Positions 1 to 9,058 are shown, counted from the stretch's first letter. The stretch is 34,948 nucleotides of DNA from Pirellulales bacterium (GCA_020846145.1 JADLEL010000126.1:1-34948), one strand, 5' to 3'. A program made the numbers and translations. The notes: a model not told the origin generated them from the sequence alone.

Positions 1-130
1 AAACATGGACCTGTCCCCTTCCCGCGGCGCAAGGGGGACAGTCCCATTTTCGCGGCGATTAAGCACTTTTACGGCGCCATCATCTTTTGCGCCGCGAAAA
101 TCGGGACAGTCCCCTGTGAACGGTTACAAG
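1..130. repeat. REP-like palindromic repeats
   Basis: Two related palindromic units built around a GGGACAGTCCC core, at about 10-58 and 88-127, with a shared GCGCCGCG-type stretch. The segment at 102-127 (GGGACAGTCCCCTGTGAACG onward) reappears in inverted orientation near 34670-34697 at the other end of the window. Such units are typical substrates of REP-associated tyrosine transposases, and a decayed one lies at 21.1-21.3 kb. No gene is supported before the kinase start. Confidence 0.6.
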
Positions 131-236
131 GATCGAAAGGCTCCTCCATGCTTTTAGTATGTCGATATTTTCCGCCGCCGTCCACCGCCGGTTTTCCTCT
201 AGCGACAACCCCCCCGTATTCGTACAATGGGGCGTT

Positions 237-1994
237 ATGTCGTATCGGTCGATCAAACGCGTTCTCGGCGAAACGAGCTTGGAGCGGAAATGCCGCTTTC
301 TGTTCGGCGTCTGCCTGTTTTTCCTGATTTTCGGCAGTTTCTGGTGGTACAGCTTCCAAACCGAGAAAATCGTCAACGACCAAAACCTCCAAACGGGAAA
401 GCTGCTCGTCGTTCAGGAATTGGGGATTCGCCATTGGAAAAAATGGGGATCGAAGGAAGAATCCCAGAGTGAGTCGGTGGCGGCCAAGATGGCCGAGGAC
501 TTCAAGAACCAGGACTTCGAAGTGAAGTTCATCTTGCCCTCCCCCCCCGAAATCCCGGAAGCGGATTACGAAAAATTCAAGCCCGACAACAAATTCGAAA
601 AGGAACTGCTAGAAAAATTTTTGCAAAACGATCCCAAAACAACTTCGCTTAAAGACACCGTGGAGTCGGACGAAAAATACTCCGAAAACGGTGAAAAATA
701 CTTTTATTATCAAGCGATCCGGGCCAAACAAAGATGCGTAACGGCTTGTCATCAGACGCTCGAAGCAACCACCAGCATCATGGGCGGAAACCGGGGTACT
801 TTGGGCTTTTCCACCGCTCAGTTTGAAGGCGATCTGATGGCCGTCGCCCGGATCGAGTTTTCCACTGGACCGACGCAAACAGCGATCACCTGGAACAAGG
901 CGACCCTCTTGGCGACGGCCATCGTTACGGTGTTCCTGGCGATGCTGGCCTCGTACGTCATCGTGCGCTACGTAATCGTCAAGCCGCTGCGGCACTTGCG
1001 CGACGTAAGCGACTCGATCAGCCGCGGCGACATTTCGCAGCGCGCCGACATCCACACCGGCGACGAATTCGAGGAACTTGCCGTGGCCTTCAACCGCATG
1101 TTGCGGCACCTGACCACCATCCAAGAGGAACTGCGGCAGGTCAACGCCAGCCTCGACGGCAAGGTCGATGAACTGGCGCAGGTCAACATGCGGCTCTACG
1201 AAATGAACATGCTCAAGAGCGACTTCCTCTCGACGATGAGCCACGAACTGCGGACGCCGCTGAACAGCATCTTGGGCTTCAGCGACGTGCTGGGCGCGAT
1301 CGACGCGCTCGACGAGAAGCAAAAACGCTACGTGCAGAACATCCAGAAGTCGGGCCGCACGCTGTTGGAAATGATCAACGACATTCTCGACTTGGCGAAG
1401 ATCGAGAGCGGCAAAATGGGTACGCGGCCGACGGAGTTCCGCATCGACTTGGTCGTGGGCGCGCAGTGCGACATGGCCCGGCCGCTTTCGGAAAAGAAGA
1501 ATATCGACCTCGAATGCCATCTGCCGGCCGATCCCCCGCCCATGCTCCAGGACCAAGCCCGGGTGCAGCAGATTCTCAACAATCTGCTGTCGAACGCCAT
1601 CAAATTCACGCCCGAAGGCGGCAGGATTTCCGTCTCGGTCGAGCGCGACGCGCGCGATTTCATGGTGCTGAAGGTCGGCGATACGGGCGTGGGCATCGCC
1701 GCGGAAGACCAGCAGGCGATTTTCGAGAAATTCCGCCAAGGCCGCACCGTCATGCCCGGCGGCGACGCCATGACCCGCGAACATTCGGGCACGGGCCTGG
1801 GGCTTTCGATCATCAAGGAATTGTGCAAACTTCTCGGGGGCGAGGTTTCGGTCCAAAGCGAACTCGGCAAGGGCAGCACCTTCACGGTCCGCCTTCCCTG
1901 GCGCTTGGAAGAACCGCCGCGGCCCGATTCGCCGCTCTTCGAGGGCTTCTCCGATTTCGGCAAGCCGCGCATCGAAATTCTGCGGAGCAACTAA
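237..1994 (+). CDS. Membrane sensor histidine kinase with heme-like sensor region
   Basis: This is a transmembrane sensor kinase of about 585 residues. Visible order: TM helix (about 21-40), extracytoplasmic region, second TM (about 222-249), HAMP linker (about 250-300), HisKA with the phosphoacceptor in SHELRTPLNS (His336), and HATPase_c with an N-box NNLLSNAIKF, a DTGVGI box and a GTGLGLSI box. The sensor region has CVTACH (Cys167, Cys171, His172), like the c-type heme motif of DUF3365/Tll0287-type domains but with three residues between the cysteines. I chose the internal ATG at 237 because an upstream ATG at 159 adds 26 residues that do not look like part of the protein. No response regulator is adjacent, so it is an orphan kinase; its signal may be redox or gas, which is inference. 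Confidence 0.9.
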   Translation: MSYRSIKRVLGETSLERKCRFLFGVCLFFLIFGSFWWYSFQTEKIVNDQNLQTGKLLVVQELGIRHWKKWGSKEESQSESVAAKMAEDFKNQDFEVKFILPSPPEIPEADYEKFKPDNKFEKELLEKFLQNDPKTTSLKDTVESDEKYSENGEKYFYYQAIRAKQRCVTACHQTLEATTSIMGGNRGTLGFSTAQFEGDLMAVARIEFSTGPTQTAITWNKATLLATAIVTVFLAMLASYVIVRYVIVKPLRHLRDVSDSISRGDISQRADIHTGDEFEELAVAFNRMLRHLTTIQEELRQVNASLDGKVDELAQVNMRLYEMNMLKSDFLSTMSHELRTPLNSILGFSDVLGAIDALDEKQKRYVQNIQKSGRTLLEMINDILDLAKIESGKMGTRPTEFRIDLVVGAQCDMARPLSEKKNIDLECHLPADPPPMLQDQARVQQILNNLLSNAIKFTPEGGRISVSVERDARDFMVLKVGDTGVGIAAEDQQAIFEKFRQGRTVMPGGDAMTREHSGTGLGLSIIKELCKLLGGEVSVQSELGKGSTFTVRLPWRLEEPPRPDSPLFEGFSDFGKPRIEILRSN

Positions 1995-2036
1995 TTTCCT
2001 GGGAAAAGAACGGCGAAACGCTATACCGGGAGATCT

Positions 2037-2207
2037 CAACACGGAGGCACGGAGGACACGGAGGGACAATGATGAAGTATGAATGCTGAATGATGAATGG
2101 AACAAACATGAATGCGAGCGCCAAAAAAACTGGCTCTCTTAATTCATCATTCATCATTCATCATTTAGTGTTCATTGTTCCTCCGTGTCCTCCGTGCCTC
2201 CGTGTTG
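2037..2207. repeat. Nested inverted-repeat element (CACGGAGG type)
   Basis: A 35-base arm at 2037-2071, made of CACGGAGG-like units, is repeated as its reverse complement at 2173-2207 with one mismatch. Inside is a second, shorter inverted pair of GATGAATG and CATTCATC units. The whole can fold into a long hairpin. It fills the spacer between the convergent kinase and esterase genes and could act as a transcription barrier in both directions. Confidence 0.85.
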
Positions 2208-2224
2208 AAATCATTAATCTGCGA

Positions 2225-3637
2225 TTAATTTTCCTCGGTCAGTCCCTTCCACGCATCGGTCCGGAAGGGGCCGGCGGGCAGGCCTTCTTGATTGACCAGG
2301 TTCGGCGAAGTGTCGTCGCGCCAGGCAAAGCGCACCGCGACCGGCGCGGCGACCTCCGGACTGGAAACGACGACGGTGTCGCCGTCAATCTCGGCCGACG
2401 CCGGCACGAATTTTTGGTCCGCGCCGGCAACGGTGAAATCGGTTAGCGGATTGCCGTCGAGGGAAAACAATCCCCCGTCCGCGTGCTCGAAGCGCAGGCG
2501 AATTTTGCCGCCTTCCACGGACATCGACCTATAGAGCGGGCCGGAATGGACGATCTCCTTCCCGTAAACTTTGGCCAGCGCCCAGAGCGCGAGGCGGCGG
2601 CCGACCTCCTGCTTGTTCTTGGGATGGATGTCCTTCACGTCGCCGATATCGACCGTAACGGCCATGCCGGTGTTGGGCGTGTTTTGCAGGGTCATGGCCT
2701 GGGCCTCGCAGAGTTCCGCCCAGAGGGCCGGATCGTTCTTCCCGTAGCGGAAGGGAGCGATTTGCACGAAGAGGAACGGGAAATCGCCTTGTCCCCAATC
2801 GGTTCGCCAGTTGCGGATCATCGCCGGGAAGAGCGTGCGATATTGGTAGGCCCGCGCAATGTTCGATTCGCCCTGATACCAGATGACGCCGCGAATGCCG
2901 TAGGGAATCAAGGGCGCGATCATGCCGTTGTAGAGGCAGGACGACTCGCCGCGGGCCAGGGATTTTAGCGCGGGATAGGCCTCCAGCGTTTTGCGGCTAG
3001 TCCAGAACTCGGCCGGCGTCCCGCCCCAGGAGGTATGGATCAGTCCGATGGGAACGCCGAGTTCCTTGTGCAGTTGCCGGCCGAAGAAATAAGCGGCGGC
3101 GGAGAAGCTGCTCCAGTTATCCGGACCGATATTTTTCGGTGTACAGGGCAGCCATTTGGCTTTCAACTCGGCGACCGGCTCGGCGGCCTTGTTTTTGGGG
3201 ACCGTGAACAGCCGGAGGTTCGGATAGTCGGCGGCGGCGATTTCTGCTTTCGCGTTATCGCACGCGCCGACGCCCATTTCCATGTTCGATTGGCCGGAGC
3301 AGATCCAGACTTCGCCCACCAAGATGTTCTTGATTTTGATTTCTTCGCCCTTCGAGGTTTTCACCGACATCTCCAACGGCTCGCCCGCGGGGAGTTTGTC
3401 GAGGGCGACTTTCCAGCGGCCGTCCTCGCCGGCTTTGGTGGAATGGGTTTGCCCGGCGATGCGGACGGTGATTTCCTCGCCCTTGTCGGCCCAGCCCCAT
3501 ACGGGCGCCGCTCGATCGCGCTGCAGCACCATGTCGTCGCCGAATAGGGCGGGCAGTTTCACGGCGGCTTGGAGGGTTCCGCAAGCCAAAGTCAGAAACA
3601 ACGCTGCAATCGCCAGCCAAGAGTAATTCTTCCGCAT
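2225..3637 (-). CDS. Sialate O-acetylesterase-like secreted hydrolase
   Basis: A 470-residue secreted esterase of the SGNH-like sialate O-acetylesterase family, which removes acetyl groups from sialic acids or other acetylated sugars outside the cytoplasm. A signal peptide spans about residues 1-24 (hydrophobic LAIAALFLTLACG). The nucleophile block GQSNMEMG places Ser117, the conserved WYQGESN block lies at about 253-259, and the DIHPKNKQEVG block supplies Asp336/His338. An N-terminal beta-sandwich (about 26-105) precedes the catalytic domain, as is usual. The start at 3637 follows an AAGGAA ribosome site; an earlier in-frame start would lack a signal peptide at its end. It stands alone, convergent with the kinase. 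The substrate is not shown by the sequence; planctomycetes use such enzymes on algal and mucin glycans. Confidence 0.88.
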   Translation of the reverse strand: MRKNYSWLAIAALFLTLACGTLQAAVKLPALFGDDMVLQRDRAAPVWGWADKGEEITVRIAGQTHSTKAGEDGRWKVALDKLPAGEPLEMSVKTSKGEEIKIKNILVGEVWICSGQSNMEMGVGACDNAKAEIAAADYPNLRLFTVPKNKAAEPVAELKAKWLPCTPKNIGPDNWSSFSAAAYFFGRQLHKELGVPIGLIHTSWGGTPAEFWTSRKTLEAYPALKSLARGESSCLYNGMIAPLIPYGIRGVIWYQGESNIARAYQYRTLFPAMIRNWRTDWGQGDFPFLFVQIAPFRYGKNDPALWAELCEAQAMTLQNTPNTGMAVTVDIGDVKDIHPKNKQEVGRRLALWALAKVYGKEIVHSGPLYRSMSVEGGKIRLRFEHADGGLFSLDGNPLTDFTVAGADQKFVPASAEIDGDTVVVSSPEVAAPVAVRFAWRDDTSPNLVNQEGLPAGPFRTDAWKGLTEEN

Positions 3638-3713
3638 GATTGAGTTCCTTGTCGTTGGATGGTTTCGAGAGGACGAGGCCGAATGCTCTATTAAGTAAGG
3701 ATCAACATTGCAG

Positions 3714-3909
3714 AGTCCCGAAGGGACGGCAGTCATTAGCCAGGGGTGTAAGCCCCTGGAAGAGAGAGGAACTGCAATTCAAAGCCCCGAAGGGGTGGCA
3801 GTATGTTCAAGATCGAGTTACTGCCGCCCTTTCAGGGCTAAAAATCTTACTTTCCTTACATCCCAGGGGTTTACACCCCTGGCTAATGACTGCCGTCCCT
3901 TCGGGACTA
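3714..3909. repeat. Nested inverted-repeat element (CCCGAAGGG / CCAGGGGTGTAAGC type)
   Basis: Outer arms at about 3715-3762 and 3866-3909 contain GTCCCGAAGGGACGGCAGTC and a CCAGGGGTGTAAGCCCCTGG palindrome in inverted orientation. Inner arms at about 3785-3805 and 3822-3840 are a second inverted pair. The element lies between the esterase start and the pyrophosphatase terminator. No gene is supported between 3638 and 4036. Confidence 0.8.
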
Positions 3910-3961
3910 AGAACCGCGGTTGATCCGCAACTTAGTTTAACATCTTCAACTTGAAACAAAA

Positions 3962-3994
3962 CCCCCGGTCGGGCGAACCGCCGGGGGCTTTTTT
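3962..3994 (-). terminator. Rho-independent terminator after the pyrophosphatase gene
   Basis: The stem CCCCCGG/CCGGGGG with an inner CGG/CCG pair and a short loop lies at 3962-3987. It has a T-run on the plus side (3989-3995) and a T-rich tract on the minus side, so it can work in both directions. It begins about 45 bases beyond the pyrophosphatase stop codon on the minus strand. Confidence 0.8.
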
Positions 3995-4036
3995 TCGATT
4001 TATCTCCATGCCGAACGAATTCGGCGGGATAGTATG

Positions 4037-6841
4037 CTAGTCCTGGTGCTTCGATTCGCGCTTCGACTGCCAGATCGCCCAGGCGAGGCCGACGACGCAA
4101 ACGGCGACGATGCCGTAAAACATGCCGTCCTTGCTTTTTTCGACCAAGTTGGCGACGCCCAGGCTTTGCAGCTTATCGACGACGCCTTTGTCGTAAGGCA
4201 GGATCAGGCCGATGATCAGCAGGCTGACCATGTTCATCACCTTGATCAGCGGATTGATGGCGGGGCCGGCGGTGTCCTTCAAAGGATCGCCTACCGTGTC
4301 GCCGGTGATGGCGGCCTTGTGCTTCTCGCTGCCTTTGCCGGTCTGTTCGGTCTTGGGTTCGTCCTCGATGGTTTTCTTGGCGTTGTCCCAAGCGCCGCCG
4401 GCGTTGGCCATGAACACGGCGAGAAGCTGGCCGGATACGATCATTCCGCCCAAGAAGCCGGCCAGGGCGATGACGCCCAGGGTGTAACCGACCAGCAGCG
4501 GCACGAGCATCGCCAGCAGTCCCGGACCGATCAATTCTTTCTGCGCGGAACCCGTGCAGATATTCACCACGCGGCCGTAGTCGGGCTTCTTCTTGCCGGC
4601 CCAAATGTCCTTGTCGCGGAACTGGATGCGGCATTCCTTCACGATCAGGAACGCGGCGCGGCCCACCGCGCGGATGGTCATCGAACTGAACAGGAAGGGC
4701 ACGGCGCCGCCGATCAACATGCCGATGAACAAGGTCGGATCGGAGATGGTGATCATGTTCGAGACGGCCGCGTAAACCGTGCTCGAAATCCGCTCGTTTT
4801 CGCCGCCGCCGCCGGAGCCGACGGAGACGATGAAGCTGTTGAACAACGACACCGCGGCGATCACCGCCGAGCCGATGGCGATGCCCTTGGTGATGGCCTT
4901 GGTGGTGTTGCCCACCGCGTCGAGGTCGGCGAGGATTTGCCGGGCTTCCTTGTACTTCTTCTCGCCCATCTCCTTGGCGTCGTAGCCCATCTCGCCGATG
5001 CCGTTGGCGTTGTCGGCCACGGGGCCGAAAACGTCCATCGAGATCGTGTTGCCCGTCAAGGTCAACATGCCGATGCCGCACATCGCCACGCCGAAGGCGA
5101 CGAAGGTGGCGGAGGTGCCGGCGTAGATCATCACGCTGGCGAAGATCGCGGCGGCGATGATGATCACCGCGGCCACGGTGCTTTCGTAGCCCACGGCCAG
5201 ACCCTGGATGATGTTCGTCGCATGGCCGGTCTCGCACGACTTGGCCAGGCCCTTGACCGGCGAGAACTCGGTGCCGGTGTAGTACTCGGTGCATTTATTG
5301 AGGAACACGGCCAAGACGATGCCGATCAGGCACGTCCAGGCGGCGCGCATGTCGAGGCCCTCGATGCCGAACGAGGTCCACGAGGGCTGCACCTTCTGCA
5401 TGATTTCGCCCTTATAGGGCGCGATGTTGCTCTCGGCGGGCAGTTTGCCGTTGATCCATTCGGAAAACAGCTTGGCCTCGTTCTGGTAGGTCTCGACGGC
5501 TTTTTTGTCGCCCGCCAACTTCGCGGAGGCAAGTTGCTTCGCGACTTCTTCGTTGAACGTCGTGCGGGCTTCCTTGAATTCCTTGGTCAAGACGAAACCA
5601 TCGACCGATTGGGGATACTGCTTGAGATATCCGTCATCGAACTTCAAGTAGCCGAAGCCCAGGGCGATGAAGCCGGCAATGCTCAGGATCGAGCCGATGA
5701 CGAAGCCGCGGTTGACGCTCTTCATGGCCTCGGCGACCGAGCCTTTGTCGCCGGCCTTCACGCTGTAGGTGCTGATGATGCTGGCGATGACGCCGATGGC
5801 GCGGACCAGCAAGGGGAAAATTACGCCCTTGTGGCCGAAGCTGGCGATGCCCAAGATCATGGCGGCGACGATGGTTACTTCGTAGCTCTCGAAGATGTCG
5901 GCGGCCATGCCCGCGCAGTCGCCCACGTTGTCGCCCACGTTGTCGGCGATGGTCGCGGCGTTGCGGGGATCGTCTTCGGGAATGTTGGCTTCGAGCTTGC
6001 CGACCAGGTCGGCGCCCACGTCGGCGGCCTTGGTGTAAATGCCGCCGCCGACGCGCATGAACAGCGCCAGCAGCGTGCCGCCGAAGCCGAAGCCCAACAG
6101 GGCTTCGTAAGCTTGTTCGCCATAAATGAGGAAAATGATCGATCCGCCCAGCAGCCCCAAGCCGTCGGTCAACATGCCGGTGATCGTGCCCGTGCGGTAG
6201 CCCAATTGCAGAGCTTGGCCGAAGCTGGTTTGCGCGGCGGCGGCGACACGGAGGTTGCCGACGGTGGCCAATCGCATGCCCACGAAACCCACGGTGGCCG
6301 AGAAAGTCGAGCCGACGAAGAAGGCAATCGCCCGGCCGACGTAGATTTCCTTCGGCAGGCCCGTTTTATACGCCGCATATCCCAGCAAAAAAGTGAGGAT
6401 CACGATCAAGACTCCCACCACGCTGAACTGGCGATAAAGATAGGCGTTTGCCCCTTCGCGAATGGCTTGGGCGATCTCCTGCATTCGTTTCGTGCCTTGG
6501 TCGGCCGTCATGACCTGCTTGACCAGAGTCAACGCGTAGCCCAAGCCCGCCAACGCCACGATCACCAAGGAAGCAAGGGCGATCTTTTCGCCGAGCGAGT
6601 AGTCATCGCTCACCAAAGGCTGGAAGAGATGCACGACCATCTGATGGGCCGGCGCCGCCGCCGTTTCCGGGCTGGTTTCCCCCGCGGCCGGAGCGACCGC
6701 CGTGGCGTTCTCGGCGGGCGTGCTCGCTTGGAATCCGGCGGCCGCCAGCAATCCCACGCATAAAAACAACAACCAAGCCACATGCAGCCGCTTGCGGAGC
6801 GGGCTGATGGGCCGGGGACCTGTACTACCACTTTTTTTCAT
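4037..6841 (-). CDS. hppA: K+-independent membrane proton-translocating pyrophosphatase
   Basis: A 934-residue integral membrane pyrophosphatase that couples PPi hydrolysis to ion pumping. The substrate-site signature DVGADLVGKLEANIPEDDPR lies near residues 265-290, followed by the acidic run IADNVGDNVGDCAGMAAD. In GNTTKAIT (644-651) the Lys648 and Thr651 positions are those of the K+-independent proton-pumping subtype. The protein is longer than the usual 670-770 residues: it has an extra hydrophobic N-terminal segment (AWLLFLCVGLLAAAGF) that looks like a cleavable signal or extra helix, and a soluble insertion at about 400-480. I chose the ATG at 6841 (GAGGAG about 11 bases upstream) over an upstream TTG at 6865. 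Single gene followed by a strong terminator. Confidence 0.95.
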   Translation of the reverse strand: MKKSGSTGPRPISPLRKRLHVAWLLFLCVGLLAAAGFQASTPAENATAVAPAAGETSPETAAAPAHQMVVHLFQPLVSDDYSLGEKIALASLVIVALAGLGYALTLVKQVMTADQGTKRMQEIAQAIREGANAYLYRQFSVVGVLIVILTFLLGYAAYKTGLPKEIYVGRAIAFFVGSTFSATVGFVGMRLATVGNLRVAAAAQTSFGQALQLGYRTGTITGMLTDGLGLLGGSIIFLIYGEQAYEALLGFGFGGTLLALFMRVGGGIYTKAADVGADLVGKLEANIPEDDPRNAATIADNVGDNVGDCAGMAADIFESYEVTIVAAMILGIASFGHKGVIFPLLVRAIGVIASIISTYSVKAGDKGSVAEAMKSVNRGFVIGSILSIAGFIALGFGYLKFDDGYLKQYPQSVDGFVLTKEFKEARTTFNEEVAKQLASAKLAGDKKAVETYQNEAKLFSEWINGKLPAESNIAPYKGEIMQKVQPSWTSFGIEGLDMRAAWTCLIGIVLAVFLNKCTEYYTGTEFSPVKGLAKSCETGHATNIIQGLAVGYESTVAAVIIIAAAIFASVMIYAGTSATFVAFGVAMCGIGMLTLTGNTISMDVFGPVADNANGIGEMGYDAKEMGEKKYKEARQILADLDAVGNTTKAITKGIAIGSAVIAAVSLFNSFIVSVGSGGGGENERISSTVYAAVSNMITISDPTLFIGMLIGGAVPFLFSSMTIRAVGRAAFLIVKECRIQFRDKDIWAGKKKPDYGRVVNICTGSAQKELIGPGLLAMLVPLLVGYTLGVIALAGFLGGMIVSGQLLAVFMANAGGAWDNAKKTIEDEPKTEQTGKGSEKHKAAITGDTVGDPLKDTAGPAINPLIKVMNMVSLLIIGLILPYDKGVVDKLQSLGVANLVEKSKDGMFYGIVAVCVVGLAWAIWQSKRESKHQD

Positions 6842-7500
6842 GTCTGCGAATACTCCTCGAATCAAAAGGTTGGAAGTTGGTGCGAATTACGGCACGCATC
6901 GGCTATCTCGAAGTTCTAGGTTATGCTTCAGCATAACTTGCCGTTCTGTTTCAAGATAACTTTTCATCCTGGATATTATGCTGAAGCATAACCTACGCAA
7001 ATTGGCGGGCCTAGCCCACCCTTCTTCGAACGATTCATGCCGTAAAACTAAAATTCCGCCGGCGCGTAAGTACGCTCCGGCAGTGCGGAATAAACGGGAA
7101 AGTTTACAGACTTTACCACAAACCTGTCAACCGTCCCGGCGCGATACTTCCCTTTCGTCAAGAAATATAAGGTGATCCTCGTTAAACACCCCCTTCTTTT
7201 GGGTAGTTTTTGGTTCGCACGGCCATGAGCGGTGGTGCGGCAAGATAATTCATCAAGCCTCGCCCAGGAGGAGACATTGGGCTATTCGGAAAAACCCTGC
7301 GAAGAGTTATTATTTCAATTTCTAGGGGGGAGTAACCTCAAAAAAGATTGACGACCTAATCAAGGTTGGGAATGCTCCTTTGGCGACGTTACAATCGCCG
7401 TTGAGCGGATGAATATTTCTTCTTCTCGACGGGGCTAACACGAAGCCCCGGCGGGACGACATCATTTCCAAGATGTCTCGATGTCGCCCCTCCCCGGCAA
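6842..7500. other. Gene-free spacer with small palindromes
   Basis: No convincing gene in about 700 bases. At 6919-6937 and 6976-6993 lie inverted copies of GGTTATGCTTCAGCATAAC, each itself palindromic around TTATGCT/AGCATAA. A hairpin of ATTCCGCC and GCGGAAT type lies near 7050-7092. The rest (7100-7500) shows nothing recognisable; short reading frames here have no ribosome site and no family resemblance. The right end is one candidate breakpoint for the proposed prophage inversion. Confidence 0.6.
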
Positions 7501-7581
7501 GCAACCACTCACCGCGACCAATGGTCGCGGCTTTGCAGCGCGCAACCGCTCACCGCGACCAATGGTCGCGGCTTTGCAGCG
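7501..7581. repeat. Tandem palindromic repeat at the portal 3' end
   Basis: Two 40-base copies (7501-7540 and 7542-7581, one mismatch, period 41), each holding CCGCGACC-AAT-GGTCGCGG, a near-perfect palindrome. The right copy supplies the last ten or so codons and the TGA stop of the portal gene on the minus strand. Confidence 0.85.
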
Positions 7582-9058
7582 AGTGTTCGTGTTCGGGGTC
7601 GAGGCCGAAGCGAAGGGACATGGTGGCCGCGGACATCGCGCCGGAGCGGACGAGGATCTGGTCGGCCTGGGCGTCTTTCAGCCGGTCGCGGACGCCGAGG
7701 GTGGGCGGGATGGCGCGAATCTCCACCAGGTCGAGGCTTTCGGCGGGCAACCGGCCCGTGGCGACGGCGTGGGACAGCGCGCGGCGCATCACTTCGCAGT
7801 CGTCTTCGATCATTTCGTGCTGCAGGCGCTCGAACATCTTCACGGCAGGCCCCTCGGCGACCATCGTCGAGGAGTAGTTGGCGTTGCTGGCGTCGGAACT
7901 GAGCATGAATTCGGGCATTACCAGGCGGCTGGCGATGGCGCGGAGTTCGGCCTGGAGGACGATCACGTAGCGGCCGGCGTCGATGCCGGCGGCGGGAAAT
8001 TCGTACTCGGTGCCGGCGAGCGCGTCGAGGATCGTGCCCGGCGCGAAGCGGCGGAAATGGGACGTGCCGCTGTTTGGCCGCATCGAGGTGAAATCGGCCT
8101 GGTTGGCGACGAATTGTTCGAGGCCGGCGGCGGTGGCCGAGCGGTGCTTGCGGATGATGGCGATGGCCGACTGGATTTCGGAGACCACGCTCATGTTGCG
8201 GAGCAGCTTTTCGGCGCGGCGGAGGTTCTTTCGGACGGGATAGAAGAGCGGCAGGCCGCGCTTCACGTTGGCATCGACGTTGGCCTTGCGGTGCTGGATT
8301 TCGGCGGAGTCAACGAAGCGGCCGTCGATCCAATAGCCCAACACGGTTTCCACGTCGTGCGGATCGGTCTCGACGCCGAAGGAGGTGGCCGGATCGGTTA
8401 GCTTATCGGGCGGCGCGGCGACTTGGTCCGGCTCGACGAAGCGCACGCGGAGGATGCCGTCGGCGGCGGGGAAGAATCGCAAGAAGCATTCGCCGTCGCG
8501 GTCCTTGCGGCGGACGATCTCTTGTTGGCGGGCGCGCCATTTATTCAGGCGGACAAATTCGTCGAGCACAGCCTGCACGTCGCGGAGCAGGTTTTCGCCG
8601 AACACTGGCACTGGCAAGATGCCAGTGGCACACGGCGAGTTGCCGGTGGCACGCGGCGAGTTGCCGGTGGCACGCGCCGAGATGCCGGTGGCACGCGGCA
8701 CTGGCAAGATGCCAGTGGCACGCGACGAGTCGCCAGTGGCACACGGGGCGAAGCCTTTTTTCGTCGCGGCGCGATAGCCGTGGCCGCTGCCGACTATGTA
8801 GGAGATGCGGTTTTCGTGGCCGTTGATGGCGAATTCGTTTTCGACCGCCAACGCGCGGCATTGGGCGCGGATTTCGGCGAGTTCGGCCTCGCCGGCGAAG
8901 GGGATTGCGTTTATGGCAGACAGGTTGGAAACCTGTCCTACGGCGACCGATCGCCAGCGCGAGCCGTCAACGTCGTAGTAGGGTTCGGTGGGATCGACGA
9001 AGCCGTTCCACAGTTCGTCGAAGGCTTCGAGCAGGCGGCGTTCGAGGGCGGATTGCAT
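7550..9058 (-). CDS. Phage portal protein
   Basis: A 502-residue protein with the features of a lambda-type portal, the dodecameric ring through which DNA enters the head. Supporting parts: a mixed beta region with FVEPDQVAAP and a central IQSAIAIIRKHR helix, then RLVMPEFMLSSDASNANYSS and MVAEGPAVKMFERLQHEM, which resemble the clip/stem helices of portals, and a C-terminal LRFGLDPE. The ATG at 9058 has AAGGAG seven bases upstream. It lies directly after the large terminase, the normal order. Three repeat-derived stretches are in frame: GQVSNLSA (8919-8943), a run of about 48 residues of ATGILPVP/ATGNSPR units (8604-8747), and the C-terminal tail from the palindromic repeat. Whether it still assembles is unknown. 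Confidence 0.78.
   Translation of the reverse strand: MQSALERRLLEAFDELWNGFVDPTEPYYDVDGSRWRSVAVGQVSNLSAINAIPFAGEAELAEIRAQCRALAVENEFAINGHENRISYIVGSGHGYRAATKKGFAPCATGDSSRATGILPVPRATGISARATGNSPRATGNSPCATGILPVPVFGENLLRDVQAVLDEFVRLNKWRARQQEIVRRKDRDGECFLRFFPAADGILRVRFVEPDQVAAPPDKLTDPATSFGVETDPHDVETVLGYWIDGRFVDSAEIQHRKANVDANVKRGLPLFYPVRKNLRRAEKLLRNMSVVSEIQSAIAIIRKHRSATAAGLEQFVANQADFTSMRPNSGTSHFRRFAPGTILDALAGTEYEFPAAGIDAGRYVIVLQAELRAIASRLVMPEFMLSSDASNANYSSTMVAEGPAVKMFERLQHEMIEDDCEVMRRALSHAVATGRLPAESLDLVEIRAIPPTLGVRDRLKDAQADQILVRSGAMSAATMSLRFGLDPEHEHSLQSRDHWSR
8604..8747. repeat. Intragenic 21-base repeat array in portal gene
   Basis: About six units of roughly 21 bases (some 24-27), such as CTGGCAAGATGCCAG-TGGCAC and GAGTTGCCGGTGGCACGC. 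Several units are themselves small hairpins (CTGGCA-AGA-TGCCAG). The length is a multiple of three, so the portal frame is kept and reads as repeated ATGILP or ATGNSP on the minus strand. A related hairpin stretch occurs in the spacer at 31597-31665. Confidence 0.9.
8919..8943. repeat. Intragenic copy of the GACAGGTTGGAAACCTGTC repeat
   Basis: A short palindromic unit (GACAGGTTGGAAACCTGTCC) within the portal gene, encoding GQVSNLS on the minus strand. The same unit, in variants, is tandemly repeated after the sigma54 activator at 20302-20392. Confidence 0.75.

Noticed and set aside
609..2105. A 498-codon open frame on the minus strand across the kinase
   Set aside because: Shadow of the histidine kinase gene, whose HisKA and HATPase motifs are intact in the plus frame.
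4034..6763. A 909-codon open frame on the plus strand across the pyrophosphatase gene
   Set aside because: It is the complement of a clear, motif-rich membrane pyrophosphatase gene in GC-rich DNA; its own product is a His/Asp/Gly-rich string with no family features.
6978..7504. Short frames in the spacer between the pyrophosphatase and portal genes
   Set aside because: No ribosome site, no family resemblance, and composition like surrounding non-coding DNA.
8604..8747. CRISPR-like array
   Set aside because: Units are about 21 bases and directly adjoining, with no spacers of constant length and no cas genes.
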